From a virus, in the IMG/VR virus record IMGVR_UViG_3300044682_000021, positions 1 through 64,000 of that record: DNA of 64,000 bases; one strand, 5' to 3'. The notes beneath the pieces are model-generated. The model did not search any database and had not been told where the DNA came from. It worked only from the letters and a program-made list of their open reading frames with translations. The position numbers and the translations under genes are program-made. Numbering within the stretch: the stretch's first letter is position 1; every line of letters starts with the position of its first letter. Below, piece by piece: positions 33,694 through 41,595 of the stretch.

Positions 33694-35949
33694 TTAGAGG
33701 TCGTAAATGTTGATCGGCAAATATCCGTCCACCGACCGCGACGGCACTACCATCCCCGGCGACGGCTTGAGGTCCAGCGGCGGCAGCGCATTCGCCCCGG
33801 CGTCGCCCATGAACCGTTTCTTCGACCGCTCCGTCATCGTCTGCTTGCCGCGCACGATCTCGATGGAGATGGCGGAGGCGAAGATCCCGTCGTCGTGCTC
33901 GCCGTCCTCGTGCTCCTGCTTTACCTTGCCGCTGGCCGTGGAGTGGGACTCGAAGTGTTCGCATTCGTGCAGCGTCCACGGGGAGTTGAGCTCGTACCAG
34001 CCGTTCTCGATGGCATGGATGAAGGAGGACATCAGGATAGGGCGGGACCAGCCGAAGGTGTACCATCCGAGTTTGTTCGACTTCGTGGACTTGGCGTTGT
34101 CGTAGCGCGCGAACCGGAATATCCGCTGGTATCCCATCTGGCGCATCTGCACCAGGCACACGTCGCCGACCGACGCGACCACTTCCGGCGCGACCAGCGG
34201 CTGGCGGTGCAAGGGATTGTCCTTCATGGCGGAGGCGTAGTAGGCCGCGATGGCCATGACGAAGGCGAACGCCTGCACGTGGGAGACGTAGCAGGAGCGG
34301 AACTCGGCGGCCTGGAGGTCGGGCATTCCGGGCCGGGGCGCGATCTCGGTGACGACGATGACCGTAGAGTCCTGTCCCTTGCCCTCGCCGGAGTCGATGC
34401 CGATGGAGTAGTCGGCACCGGGCCGCGGCGGGTGCCACACGAAGAACTTGCCTTGCGCGTAGTCCCAGAAGGCATCGGGATTGGACTTGCGCCAGCCTTC
34501 GACGCGGGCGGAGTCGTGGCGCAGGGGGATCAGCTCCCAGTTGTAGGCGTTGCCCTTGGGGGAGCGGAAGATGACGGGGACGCGCGACGTGGGACGACCG
34601 GGATCGCCGTAGTCGATGTCGTCGGGGTCGGGCTCGTAGTCGTCTTCGATGGACTGGCCGGAGATGCCGTAGACGGACACGTCGCGCTTGCGGTCGCGGT
34701 CCACGCGGGCCATCACGTCGTAGCCGAAGACGGATTCGCTGGAGCGCTGGAGGGCTTCGATGTCGTCGCCGGCCATTTCTTGGAAGAACGTGGCTTCGAG
34801 TCCCTTGGCCTTCGCCTCCTCATGCTCCACCTCCCAGAAGTAGACTTGCTCCAGCGGCATCCGACCGTCGGCCCACCATCCCTGCTTCAGCGGCCCTAGC
34901 TCAGGATGTGGCTTACACAGATGCCGCCGGATCATGTCGTGCGTGCGGACGTAGAGTTCCGCCTTCGCCACTTGCTCCTTCGTGTCAGGCAGGAGGTTGG
35001 CGGCGAAGTCCGGCGGGACGGGGTGGGCGCGCAGCCATGCGGCCTTGGGATAGATGTCCAGTCCGGTGAACCACGGCAGGAACTGTGGGCACAGCCGCGC
35101 CTTGCCGAGGGCATAGTTGGCTTTCGAGGAGCGCCAGGTGTCGGGCCACCATCCTTGGTCGCCCTCGCCGGAAGATTCGAGAATACCGAACACGGAAGGG
35201 GATGCGTGGACGGCCTTGAACAGCGCCGCCTCGATCTGCTCGCTGGCGTTTGAGAACGAGGCGCACTCGGAGAGGTGATAGACGGTCGGCGTGGCACCAC
35301 GGGCGATGCCGCTCATCTGGTTGCCGTGCTGCACCGAGACGCCGGAGTTGAGGTAGGCGAATTCCAGCTTGCCCCGGTCGGATTCGACGCGGGCGGTGTA
35401 CTGGGGCCGCAGCCACACCGGAAGCATGTCGTAGGCCATCAGGAGTTTCTTAGCCATCATCAGCGACTTCTGCTGGTCGGCGGAGGCGATGACCGCGTTC
35501 ACGCCGTAGGAGAATACGATGCGGAGCATGATGAGGAGTTCGACGATGGTGGTCATCCCAAGCTGCCGCGCCTTCAGGATCATGATTTCGATGGCTACGT
35601 CGCGGGATTCGAGGTCCGCGATGATGTTGAACAGGATTTGCTGGGCCACACGCGGCACGAACCGCTTGATGACGCCCTCCTCGTCGATCACGAAGCAATA
35701 GCGGGTGAGCGCGTACATAGCGTCCACCATGACGAGGCAGCGTTCGTTGAGTTGCCACTGGACTTCCCACGGCGCGAGGTTGACGCAGCCACAGGGCTGG
35801 CCGTTCTCGTCGTATTGGTACTTGGCGGAGGCGCGCAGGTGCTCCTCGAAGGCGGCGACTTCGTCGATGGTGTGAGGGACGGGAGTGAAGGAGTATACGT
35901 CCTCGACCTCGGTGCGGATGCGGGCGGCGACTTTGGTGGGGTGGTACAT
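33694..35949 (-). CDS. terL: terminase large subunit
   Basis: 751 codons. The ATPase half has a deviant Walker A (KARQLGMTT, residues 126-134, with Met where the usual Lys sits, a variant common in this clade of terminases) and a Walker B-type segment ending in Ser-Glu (TVYHLSECASF). The C-terminal nuclease half carries IGIDSGEGKGQDSTVIV and a late acidic cluster (EDGEHDDGIFA), which fit the RNase H-like active site. It pumps and cuts DNA at the portal. Length is somewhat above typical (500-650) through N-terminal extension. Confidence 0.9.
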   Translation of the reverse strand: MYHPTKVAARIRTEVEDVYSFTPVPHTIDEVAAFEEHLRASAKYQYDENGQPCGCVNLAPWEVQWQLNERCLVMVDAMYALTRYCFVIDEEGVIKRFVPRVAQQILFNIIADLESRDVAIEIMILKARQLGMTTIVELLIMLRIVFSYGVNAVIASADQQKSLMMAKKLLMAYDMLPVWLRPQYTARVESDRGKLEFAYLNSGVSVQHGNQMSGIARGATPTVYHLSECASFSNASEQIEAALFKAVHASPSVFGILESSGEGDQGWWPDTWRSSKANYALGKARLCPQFLPWFTGLDIYPKAAWLRAHPVPPDFAANLLPDTKEQVAKAELYVRTHDMIRRHLCKPHPELGPLKQGWWADGRMPLEQVYFWEVEHEEAKAKGLEATFFQEMAGDDIEALQRSSESVFGYDVMARVDRDRKRDVSVYGISGQSIEDDYEPDPDDIDYGDPGRPTSRVPVIFRSPKGNAYNWELIPLRHDSARVEGWRKSNPDAFWDYAQGKFFVWHPPRPGADYSIGIDSGEGKGQDSTVIVVTEIAPRPGMPDLQAAEFRSCYVSHVQAFAFVMAIAAYYASAMKDNPLHRQPLVAPEVVASVGDVCLVQMRQMGYQRIFRFARYDNAKSTKSNKLGWYTFGWSRPILMSSFIHAIENGWYELNSPWTLHECEHFESHSTASGKVKQEHEDGEHDDGIFASAISIEIVRGKQTMTERSKKRFMGDAGANALPPLDLKPSPGMVVPSRSVDGYLPINIYDL

Positions 35950-35955
35950 CGTCGG

Positions 35956-36099
35956 TCAATCCTGTTGTAATATCTTGCCACACTGAGGCTTACGAAAGGG
36001 ACACATCCACAGTCCCTTCCGTATCAGTCGCATCACCATCTCCTTGGTAGCAGTTTTGGTCTGCGCGGCCACACACTGGCGACACAAGCGTACTTTCAT
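35956..36099 (-). CDS. small zinc-finger-like protein
   Basis: 47 codons: MKVRLCRQCVAAQTKTATKE, then MCPFRKPQCGKI. Four Cys in CxxC and C-x6-C spacing could bind one zinc ion. It is coupled by ATGA to the candidate small terminase gene and lies just before the large terminase gene. DNA-binding helper of packaging is a reasonable guess. Confidence 0.6.
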   Translation of the reverse strand: MKVRLCRQCVAAQTKTATKEMVMRLIRKGLWMCPFRKPQCGKILQQD

Positions 36100-36797
36100 T
36101 CGTCCGCCTCCTCATAGTCGCCATCGACGGTTACTAGGTCGCGGTCCCGCGCGGGCATGAACGTCGGCACACTCTCACTCGCAGGTGGCAACGCCTGCTG
36201 TTGCCCCGCGACCAGTTGGGCGTTCCGCTGCCGCGCCTCGACGATCCGGCGGATGGTGTCCTCCGGCGCGGGGGCGGCGATGGCAGCGGCCTTGGCGTCG
36301 GCGGTTGCGGTGGCGGTGGCGTTGGTGACGATCGAGATTTGCGCGCCCTTGGCGGCGGGCAGGAAGGCCATGTGCTTGAGGTGGGCCATGCGGTCCTCGA
36401 CGCCTAAGGGATTAGCCGCGCACTCCGATGACACGTCCACGATCTCTTCGTGACGCTGGGCCGCCTTCACGACGCCCAACTGTTGCGCCTGCACGCGGAT
36501 GGCTTCCGCAATCACGCCGAACAGGCGCGTGGGGGAGATGCCAGCGGCGACCGCGAACGCTTCCAGCGGCAGCACGCGGCGCACGTAGGAGGGGTAGAGG
36601 AGGTTGTCGTAGCGGGCGATGAACTTGCGTGCTTCGGGAGCGTCAGAGGCACGCAGGGCCTCCAGTGCCGCAGGGAGGCCGCCGCGAATCTTGGCGATCA
36701 GGTGCGTGATGCGCGGGGCCTCGGCGACCGTGTTAGGCGGGACGCCCAGCATGTCGTAGGCGAGGGCGCGCTGGCGGGCGATGGGCAGAGGGCTCAC
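36096..36797 (-). CDS. candidate terminase small subunit
   Basis: 233 codons with a GTG start at 36797 that overlaps the methylase stop (GTGA), which fixes the start. The N-terminal half is helical with a possible HTH (LEAFAVAAGISPTRLFGVIA), a middle Ala/Thr-rich region (TNATATATADAKAAAIAA) and an acidic C-terminus (TVDGDYEEADE). Domain order and position just upstream of the large subunit fit a small terminase subunit, but no diagnostic motif exists, so this is inference. Confidence 0.5.
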   Translation of the reverse strand: MSPLPIARQRALAYDMLGVPPNTVAEAPRITHLIAKIRGGLPAALEALRASDAPEARKFIARYDNLLYPSYVRRVLPLEAFAVAAGISPTRLFGVIAEAIRVQAQQLGVVKAAQRHEEIVDVSSECAANPLGVEDRMAHLKHMAFLPAAKGAQISIVTNATATATADAKAAAIAAPAPEDTIRRIVEARQRNAQLVAGQQQALPPASESVPTFMPARDRDLVTVDGDYEEADE

Positions 36798-37396
36798 GGG
36801 AGTTGCCTCGCTATGTATTCGGAGTAGGCTGGCGGGATGGCTTCTCGCGTCTCGTGGCGATTCATCCACCCTACACCCATCTCACGCCCCCACAACTTCT
36901 CAGGGTCTTGTCGTCCAAACTCAGCATATATGCGAAGGCGACTTTCGTGGTTATGGGGATTAAGAATAGGCTTGGTAACATTGCATCGCGGTCTGGCGGC
37001 GGTCAGCCTAGGAGACTCAAATAGGCGATGGCGATGGATACGCAAGCCAAACATGGTTCCACAAAGCACGAGTGGCTCACGAAGCGGTGCCCCAACTACG
37101 TTCTCGATTACCCAAGCTGCGGTCGAGGCCATAAGTCTATCGCGCATAGCGTCAATAAGCATAGGTTGTGGTATGGCTAGATGCCTCATAGCAGCTGAAT
37201 AAGATTGGCACGGCGGACTCGCCCACACGAAGTCGAATCCATCCAGCGGATAGGTCATCGCGTCGCCAAGGACGAACGTGAACGGATACCTCGGCTGCGG
37301 CTTGATATCCACGCCGATGATTTCCGCGTCAGGCCACGCACGATGCAACCCCATCGCCGCACCGCCGGCCCCTGAAAAAAGATCCAATATTCTCAT
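36794..37396 (-). CDS. C5-cytosine DNA methyltransferase, compact
   Basis: 200 codons, MRILDLFSGAGGAAMGLHRA. Motif I is DLFSGAGG, motif IV carries the catalytic Cys63 in ASPPCQSYS, motif VI is IENV (98-100) and motif VIII RHRLFE. It transfers methyl from S-adenosylmethionine to cytosine. At 200 residues it is shorter than usual (300-400), so its target-recognition region must be small. The ATG is coupled to the HNH gene (ATGA). A second, differently coded start of motif I lies upstream of the HNH gene (37889-37930). Confidence 0.8.
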   Translation of the reverse strand: MRILDLFSGAGGAAMGLHRAWPDAEIIGVDIKPQPRYPFTFVLGDAMTYPLDGFDFVWASPPCQSYSAAMRHLAIPQPMLIDAMRDRLMASTAAWVIENVVGAPLREPLVLCGTMFGLRIHRHRLFESPRLTAARPRCNVTKPILNPHNHESRLRIYAEFGRQDPEKLWGREMGVGWMNRHETREAIPPAYSEYIARQLP

Positions 37397-37860
37397 GCCC
37401 TTGCCTGTGTTAATGTCGTACCCTCTATTTGTCCGGTCAGAGTCAGTTCGTAATGGTGATTCGCGCATAGCAGCCTGAACTCCTTTAGGTGTTTAAGCAC
37501 ATACCCCGGATGTCGGGGATGGCGGAATGGCCGATTGCGCGTCGTCGGAACATAATCCACATGCAGCCAGTTTCGATTCGATGTCCGACACGAAGGGACA
37601 ACACAACCTCCACCAAGAGCCTCTATGATTCGCCGACGCTCCTCTCGGTGTTTCTCTCTCCAAGCACCGGGGTTCTTGGCTAGGCGATTTCCGTTGTAAG
37701 CCTTCATCGCGTCCGGGTGCTGCTGCATCCATAGTTTCGTCTTCTTTTGGCCGGCTTTCTTGGCGCACTTCTGTGAGCAATACTGACGATTGTTGTCGCC
37801 CTGAGTAAAAACGCCAAATGACTTGCTGCATGGCTGGTAACGGCAGGTGCGCGTTTTCAT
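37393..37860 (-). CDS. HNH endonuclease with zinc fingers
   Basis: 155 codons from ATG at 37860. The N-terminal zinc-finger (CRYQPCSKSFGVFTQG, then YCSQKCAKKAG) is followed by a basic helix of the NUMOD/AP2-like type (NRLAKNPGAWREKHREERRR) and an HNH core (CVVPSCRTSNRNWLHVDYVP, LLCANHHYELT). It separates a 14-codon methylase start remnant from the complete methylase, as expected of a homing endonuclease insertion. The 3' end is coupled to the methylase by ATGA. Confidence 0.8.
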   Translation of the reverse strand: MKTRTCRYQPCSKSFGVFTQGDNNRQYCSQKCAKKAGQKKTKLWMQQHPDAMKAYNGNRLAKNPGAWREKHREERRRIIEALGGGCVVPSCRTSNRNWLHVDYVPTTRNRPFRHPRHPGYVLKHLKEFRLLCANHHYELTLTGQIEGTTLTQARA

Positions 37861-37888
37861 GGGTCCATGATACCACAAAATAAGTCAA

Positions 37889-37930
37889 ACCCGCGCCGCA
37901 GAATAGGTCTAACACTCGTCGAGGAGTCAC
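37889..37930 (-). pseudogene. remnant 5' end of a cytosine methylase gene
   Basis: GTG at 37930 is coupled (GTGA) to the upstream gene and encodes MTPRRVLDLFCGAG, which is methylase motif I. The frame then leaves the family. After the HNH gene the motif returns as MRILDLFSGAGG with different codons. This is best read as the original start of the methylase gene, cut off by the HNH insertion. Confidence 0.7.
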
Positions 37931-38151
37931 GGCAGCGGCACCTCCTTGAACGGTCGCGGCGCGACGTCTTCCGGGTCAGGCGGGACCTGGGCGCGGGAGT
38001 CGTAGCCCCGGTCGAAGTCGGCTACGGTGGCGACGGAGAAGTCGGGCCGGAGGCGGCGGCGCGGCATGGCGGGCGGGGGCGGGTAGGCGCGGTCGAGCGC
38101 CGCCGCAATCCGCTTCAAGTAGACCAGCGCTCGTGCGAGTCCGAGGGTCAT
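37927..38151 (-). CDS. small hypothetical protein
   Basis: 74 codons; ATGA overlap at its start and GTGA overlap at its end. The first 25 residues are helical (TLGLARALVYLKRIAAALDR), the rest Pro/Arg/Asp-rich. Function unknown. Confidence 0.55.
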   Translation of the reverse strand: MTLGLARALVYLKRIAAALDRAYPPPPAMPRRRLRPDFSVATVADFDRGYDSRAQVPPDPEDVAPRPFKEVPLP

Positions 38152-38669
38152 GCCAATCCTAGCTCCTTCCGCGCTTCCTCACTCAAGTCCTCGATCCCCG
38201 GCACCTCGTACCCCGCGCCGTCCGTGCCCTCCCACGACTTGCCTGCCACCCGCCGCTCCTGCACATGGCCGTCGTTGTCGCGGGTCAGGATCTCCACGGG
38301 GAGGTCGTGCTCGATGCGGACGAGGTTGGGAGAGGTGATGTCGCGGTGCAGGGCGTCGGAGGAGACGATGGAGTCGGGCGGTGGTGTCACCAGCGGCGGC
38401 GGCCCCTCCAGCGCGGCTAGGCCCGGCGACTCTGCCACCTGCTGCTGCGACGCGGAGTGCGACGTGACGCGCTCGACCACGGGCGCGGGGACGGAAGGGT
38501 TGCCGAGGTGGAGCGTGACGCGGATGTCGTAGGCGACGCGCTGGTAGGCGACGTGGGGGGACAGGTAGCCGTTCGACGACAGGATGCGGTGCAGGTCGTT
38601 CTCGATCACCTGCGCGAGGTCAGGGCCGCTGAGGGCCTTATTGAGTATCAGTTCCGAGTGCGTTGGCAT
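38148..38669 (-). CDS. hypothetical protein with Pro-rich middle
   Basis: 173 codons, MPTHSELILNKALSGPDLAQ. The N-terminal 60 residues mix helix and strand (AYQRVAYDIRVTLHLG). A disordered Pro/Ser linker is followed by a C-terminal motif SWEGTDGAGYEVPGIEDLSEEARKE (first part shown). No family recognised. It overlaps both neighbours. Confidence 0.55.
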   Translation of the reverse strand: MPTHSELILNKALSGPDLAQVIENDLHRILSSNGYLSPHVAYQRVAYDIRVTLHLGNPSVPAPVVERVTSHSASQQQVAESPGLAALEGPPPLVTPPPDSIVSSDALHRDITSPNLVRIEHDLPVEILTRDNDGHVQERRVAGKSWEGTDGAGYEVPGIEDLSEEARKELGLA

Positions 38670-38961
38670 TCTGTGTTCCTCTCTTGGTGCGGCTGCGGTC
38701 AGTATACAACTCGGCGCGGGCCATCAACTCCAGCCGAGGCACGCGGGGATCGTCGAGGTTCAGCCGGCGGATGGCGCGCATGGGGATGCCGCGGGCTACG
38801 AGGGCCAGTATCCACTCGCGGTGGGCGCGTTCCAGCCCCAAGGGCGCGCGGTCGCCCCACCGGACGAGCACCCGACCGTCCCACTCGTGCCAGCGGGCGG
38901 TGATGGCGCGCTCGGTGGCGGGAGGGACGGAGACGAGGTGGGTGGGGGAGGTGGCGATCAT
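38638..38961 (-). CDS. small DNA-binding-like protein
   Basis: 107 codons; start coupled by ATGA. The segment EWILALVARGIPMRAIRRLN LDD has the look of a short HTH (split here for length) and the C-terminus is basic. Function unknown; possibly regulatory. Confidence 0.5.
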   Translation of the reverse strand: MIATSPTHLVSVPPATERAITARWHEWDGRVLVRWGDRAPLGLERAHREWILALVARGIPMRAIRRLNLDDPRVPRLELMARAELYTDRSRTKRGTQNANALGTDTQ

Positions 38962-39452
38962 GGGAGATCCTTTAGCTTCCAGTTGCTGCCATCTCGTTGC
39001 AGCATCCCCATGCTATTCATTTTAGTGACCACGTTGTTGGAGCAGTTGGAGCGGTTCATACGCATTGCGGCGGCAAGTTGTGCGGTGCTCATGGTGCCAT
39101 GAACCAACAGAGTTTCGATAGCCTGCGCGATGCGGCCGGGGTTACGTTGTTTGATCGCGTCCCAGCGCGGATTACCAGTCGCAGAGATACCAGTCGCCGA
39201 GGTAGCAACACTCGCCGCTATCTCTTCGATGTCGAACTCGCCTGACGCGACGTGCTTGAGCGACCGTCCGAGAAGGTTCAGCAGGACGATTACCGCATCG
39301 CGTTTCACAAGGTCGATGCGCGCCTCCTGCCCCTCGATGCGGCGTTCAAGGTGAGACACGCGGTCGCGCAAGGCGGCGATCACGTCCGACCCCTCGCCAT
39401 AGCGCGATTCGTCCCGCATGGAGGTACTAAGCAACGGTTGCGACGACATCAT
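38958..39452 (-). CDS. winged-helix regulator-like protein with coiled coil
   Basis: 164 codons. Residues 25-50 form a coil (ALRDRVSHLERRIEGQEARI), a hydrophobic helix follows, and the C-terminal 60 residues resemble a winged helix (AIETLLVHGTMSTAQLAAAM, RMNRSNCSNNVVTKMNSMGM, LQRDGSNWKL). Such MarR/IclR-like modules bind DNA. Either a phage regulator or an alternative candidate for the small terminase subunit. Confidence 0.55.
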   Translation of the reverse strand: MMSSQPLLSTSMRDESRYGEGSDVIAALRDRVSHLERRIEGQEARIDLVKRDAVIVLLNLLGRSLKHVASGEFDIEEIAASVATSATGISATGNPRWDAIKQRNPGRIAQAIETLLVHGTMSTAQLAAAMRMNRSNCSNNVVTKMNSMGMLQRDGSNWKLKDLP

Positions 39453-40104
39453 CCACCTCCTTCGCGGATGGAGCAGGCAGCGACGCCCGGAACGTCCGCT
39501 CCATCACACGCTCCATGATGAACGGGGAGCCCAGCCGTTCCAGTGCTCGGATATGGCTCAGGATCAGCTTGATCGCGGCGAGGTTCTGGCGCGCTTCAAT
39601 GTAATCGTCGCAAGGGATACAAGAGTCTAGGTCCATCGCCCCCTCACCACGAATCCACGCCATTGCCTGACGCTTCGCCGCTTCGAGTTTCATGTAAATG
39701 CGAACGTCGCCGCCAGAGCCACCCGCCACGCGGTCGGGATGGTGGTCAGCGGCAAGGCGCTTGAACGCAGATTCTATTTCCTGCCGCGTCGGGTTGGGTT
39801 TGTCGATATGGAGCTGGATTTGCCACGAGGTGTCCTGCGACCTCTTGCGCGAGAACCACACTGCTACGCCTGGGTCCATGCGCTCGTCGGAGGGCAGGTT
39901 GCGGGTTATGGTAACGGCGGACGCGCCAAGTAGCTCCAGTTCTGATACCACCGCGTCCTTGTAGATGGAGTATTGTTTCTTCCACGCAGCGCGGTCCTGT
40001 CGGTCGTTAATCAGCGTGCGCCCGTAGCCTTCCGGCCACTTGAGCGGCGTAGTGTCAGCGACCTCGACTGTGCGTGATTTCTTCTCTCCCTTTTTCATAG
40101 TCAT
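39427..40104 (-). CDS. J-domain (DnaJ-like) protein
   Basis: 225 codons from ATG at 40104, coupled by ATGA. Residues about 104-145 match a J domain: TRQEIESAFKRLAADHHPDR, with the HPD triad at 122-124, then a helix KLEAAKRQAMAWI. J domains activate the host Hsp70 (DnaK) ATPase. The N-terminal part has a strand-rich region (AVTITRNLPSDERMDPGVAV) that may bind a client. Phages use host chaperones in replication and head assembly; the client here is unknown. Confidence 0.75.
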   Translation of the reverse strand: MTMKKGEKKSRTVEVADTTPLKWPEGYGRTLINDRQDRAAWKKQYSIYKDAVVSELELLGASAVTITRNLPSDERMDPGVAVWFSRKRSQDTSWQIQLHIDKPNPTRQEIESAFKRLAADHHPDRVAGGSGGDVRIYMKLEAAKRQAMAWIRGEGAMDLDSCIPCDDYIEARQNLAAIKLILSHIRALERLGSPFIMERVMERTFRASLPAPSAKEVDDVVATVA

Positions 40105-40679
40105 CCTTTCGTATCCGAATCCAAATCGTCCAGCCCCGGCGGTGGTGGCACGGTAGGGCGGAACGCGTTCGCAGGTGGCGTCACCGTCGCCCGGTCCCGC
40201 GCCGCCGCCTCCCGCCGCAACTCCGCGATCCCCGCGACCGGAGCCTGCGACGCGGGCAGGATCGTCATCTTGGGAGCGTTGCTGCTGCCGCGTCGGTTGC
40301 GAGGTCGGTCGTCCACCAGCTCCAGTCCCACTTCCCGCGCCACGCGGCGCACCTTTTGCAGCTTCCGCAGCTTGAGCGCCGTGCCCCGATCGCGAGCCAG
40401 TTGCGCCCGCACTTCGTCGAGGTCGGTGGATTCCGGCCGCCGGGCGCGGGCGCGCTGCGGCGGGCGGTCCCAGTAGGTCGAGTGGCATAGCGGGTTGGGG
40501 CAGCAGCGCGGGACCGTGGGCAGGCGGGGGTCCCAGCGCCAGCCGCAGCGCAGGCATTCGAGCGCGCCCACGGTGCCCACGGGCGGCGGCGGAGGGTCGA
40601 GGGAAGCGTCGAGCGCCGCCCACAAGCGGTCCATCGCGTCGGGGGAGGGTTCCTCGGAATTGTGCGGCTCGGTGGTCAT
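40101..40679 (-). CDS. zinc-finger protein with basic helix
   Basis: 192 codons. ECLRCGWRWDPRL and CCPNPLCHSTYW supply Cys pairs for one zinc finger at about residues 41-68. A long Arg-rich helical part (TDLDEVRAQLARDRGTALKL, RKLQKVRRVAREVGLELVD) follows, then a Pro-rich tail. It is coupled to both neighbours. Likely binds nucleic acid; role unknown. Confidence 0.6.
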   Translation of the reverse strand: MTTEPHNSEEPSPDAMDRLWAALDASLDPPPPPVGTVGALECLRCGWRWDPRLPTVPRCCPNPLCHSTYWDRPPQRARARRPESTDLDEVRAQLARDRGTALKLRKLQKVRRVAREVGLELVDDRPRNRRGSSNAPKMTILPASQAPVAGIAELRREAAARDRATVTPPANAFRPTVPPPPGLDDLDSDTKG

Positions 40680-40948
40680 TGCGTTACTATCGCGTCCGGT
40701 TCCGGCTTCTTCAGCACCAGCATGTTGCCGATGCGCGCCCCGCCGACGTAGGGCACCGGGAGTTGTACTACCAGCGTGATCGTGCCTTGCAGGTCCATGG
40801 GAGCGCCGCCGGGACCGGACAACACTCCCGCAGGTTCCACGTTAGCGACGGTGAATATCAGCGCGGATTCCGGCAGGGTGACCCTCAGCAGGTCACCCTT
40901 GCGGATGGTGTTGCCAATGGCGTCCACGGGATATTGGCGGTCCGGCAT
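40676..40948 (-). CDS. small beta-barrel (KOW/SH3-like) protein
   Basis: 90 codons from ATG at 40948. MPDRQYPVDAIGNTIRKGDL followed by LRVTLPESALIFTVANVEPA resembles KOW/SH3-like small barrels with the 'D-x-x-G-x-x-I-x-x-G-D' opening. No catalytic residues. Function unknown. Confidence 0.6.
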   Translation of the reverse strand: MPDRQYPVDAIGNTIRKGDLLRVTLPESALIFTVANVEPAGVLSGPGGAPMDLQGTITLVVQLPVPYVGGARIGNMLVLKKPEPDAIVTQ

Positions 40949-41006
40949 CGTGAGTATCCTTGGTTGAATTGCCGCCAGTTTCGGTCGGCGGCCCACCGCG
41001 ATTAGG

Positions 41007-41561
41007 CTACGAAAGTTGGTTGATGGCGAACGCGGTCGGCGTCGGCGGTGACGTCACCACTGGCGCGTTCAGCGGTACGGACGCGGTTGCGGTCAGCGTG
41101 GCCCCGCCCGGCATGGTGGCGACACAGGTCAGCGTGAACAACGGCGACGTATCGCTGGTAGTCGTTGCAACCGCCACCTGCGTGGTGTCCGTGCTAGGCG
41201 TCAGGGTCGTAAGCGGGTCCGAGGTCGTCCATGCGAAAGTGGTGCCAGTGGGGAATGACGCCCCCGCCGGCGCGGTGACAAGCGTGTTAAACGTGCCCAC
41301 GTTGCCAAGGGTGATGCCAAGGATCTGAGGTGTTACAGGTCCGGTGCTCATGGTTAAGTCTCCTGGGGATACGATTTGGTTGATTGCAAAGGCGGTGGGC
41401 GATGGGGGGAGAGGGGAGGGCTCCAACAATTCCAGCAGCCGTTCCAGCAGGCAGAGTTGTCGCTCCCCCTGCCGCAACAGCCGCTCCAGTGTGTGCTCTA
41501 AGTGCATAGTAATCACCACGATAGCGACGACTGCCACTACGATCAGCAGTGCGATGACCAT
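41007..41561 (-). CDS. membrane-anchored Ig-like protein (possible two starts)
   Basis: About 184 codons from ATG at 41561. The first 18 residues form a TM helix (MVIALLIVVAVVAIVVITM), then a coil (EHTLERLLRQGERQLCLLER). The short motif PTAFAINQI comes next, an Ig-like domain (TTFAWTTSDPLTTLTPSTDT; LTCVATMPGGATLTATASV) and a second copy of the motif (PTAFAINQLS) at the end. An internal ATG at 41351 with AGGAG 8 bases upstream would give the Ig part alone (114 codons). The first ATG lies almost at the predicted transcript start. Confidence 0.55.
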   Translation of the reverse strand: MVIALLIVVAVVAIVVITMHLEHTLERLLRQGERQLCLLERLLELLEPSPLPPSPTAFAINQIVSPGDLTMSTGPVTPQILGITLGNVGTFNTLVTAPAGASFPTGTTFAWTTSDPLTTLTPSTDTTQVAVATTTSDTSPLFTLTCVATMPGGATLTATASVPLNAPVVTSPPTPTAFAINQLS

Positions 41562-41566
41562 GACGC

Positions 41567-41595
41567 ATGGTAGCACACTCACCGTGGCTTGTCAA
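41567..41595 (-). promoter_or_regulatory. minus-strand promoter at head of the late unit
   Basis: Minus-strand TTGACA (41595-41590), 17-base spacer, TACCAT (41572-41567). It carries the CCTTGACA extension shared by the plus-strand early promoters. Transcription would start near 41560 and read leftward into the long minus unit. Confidence 0.7.

Noticed and set aside
35450-35983. Frames opposite or shifted against the terminase gene
   Set aside because: Shadows caused by high GC third positions; terminase motifs fix the coding frame.
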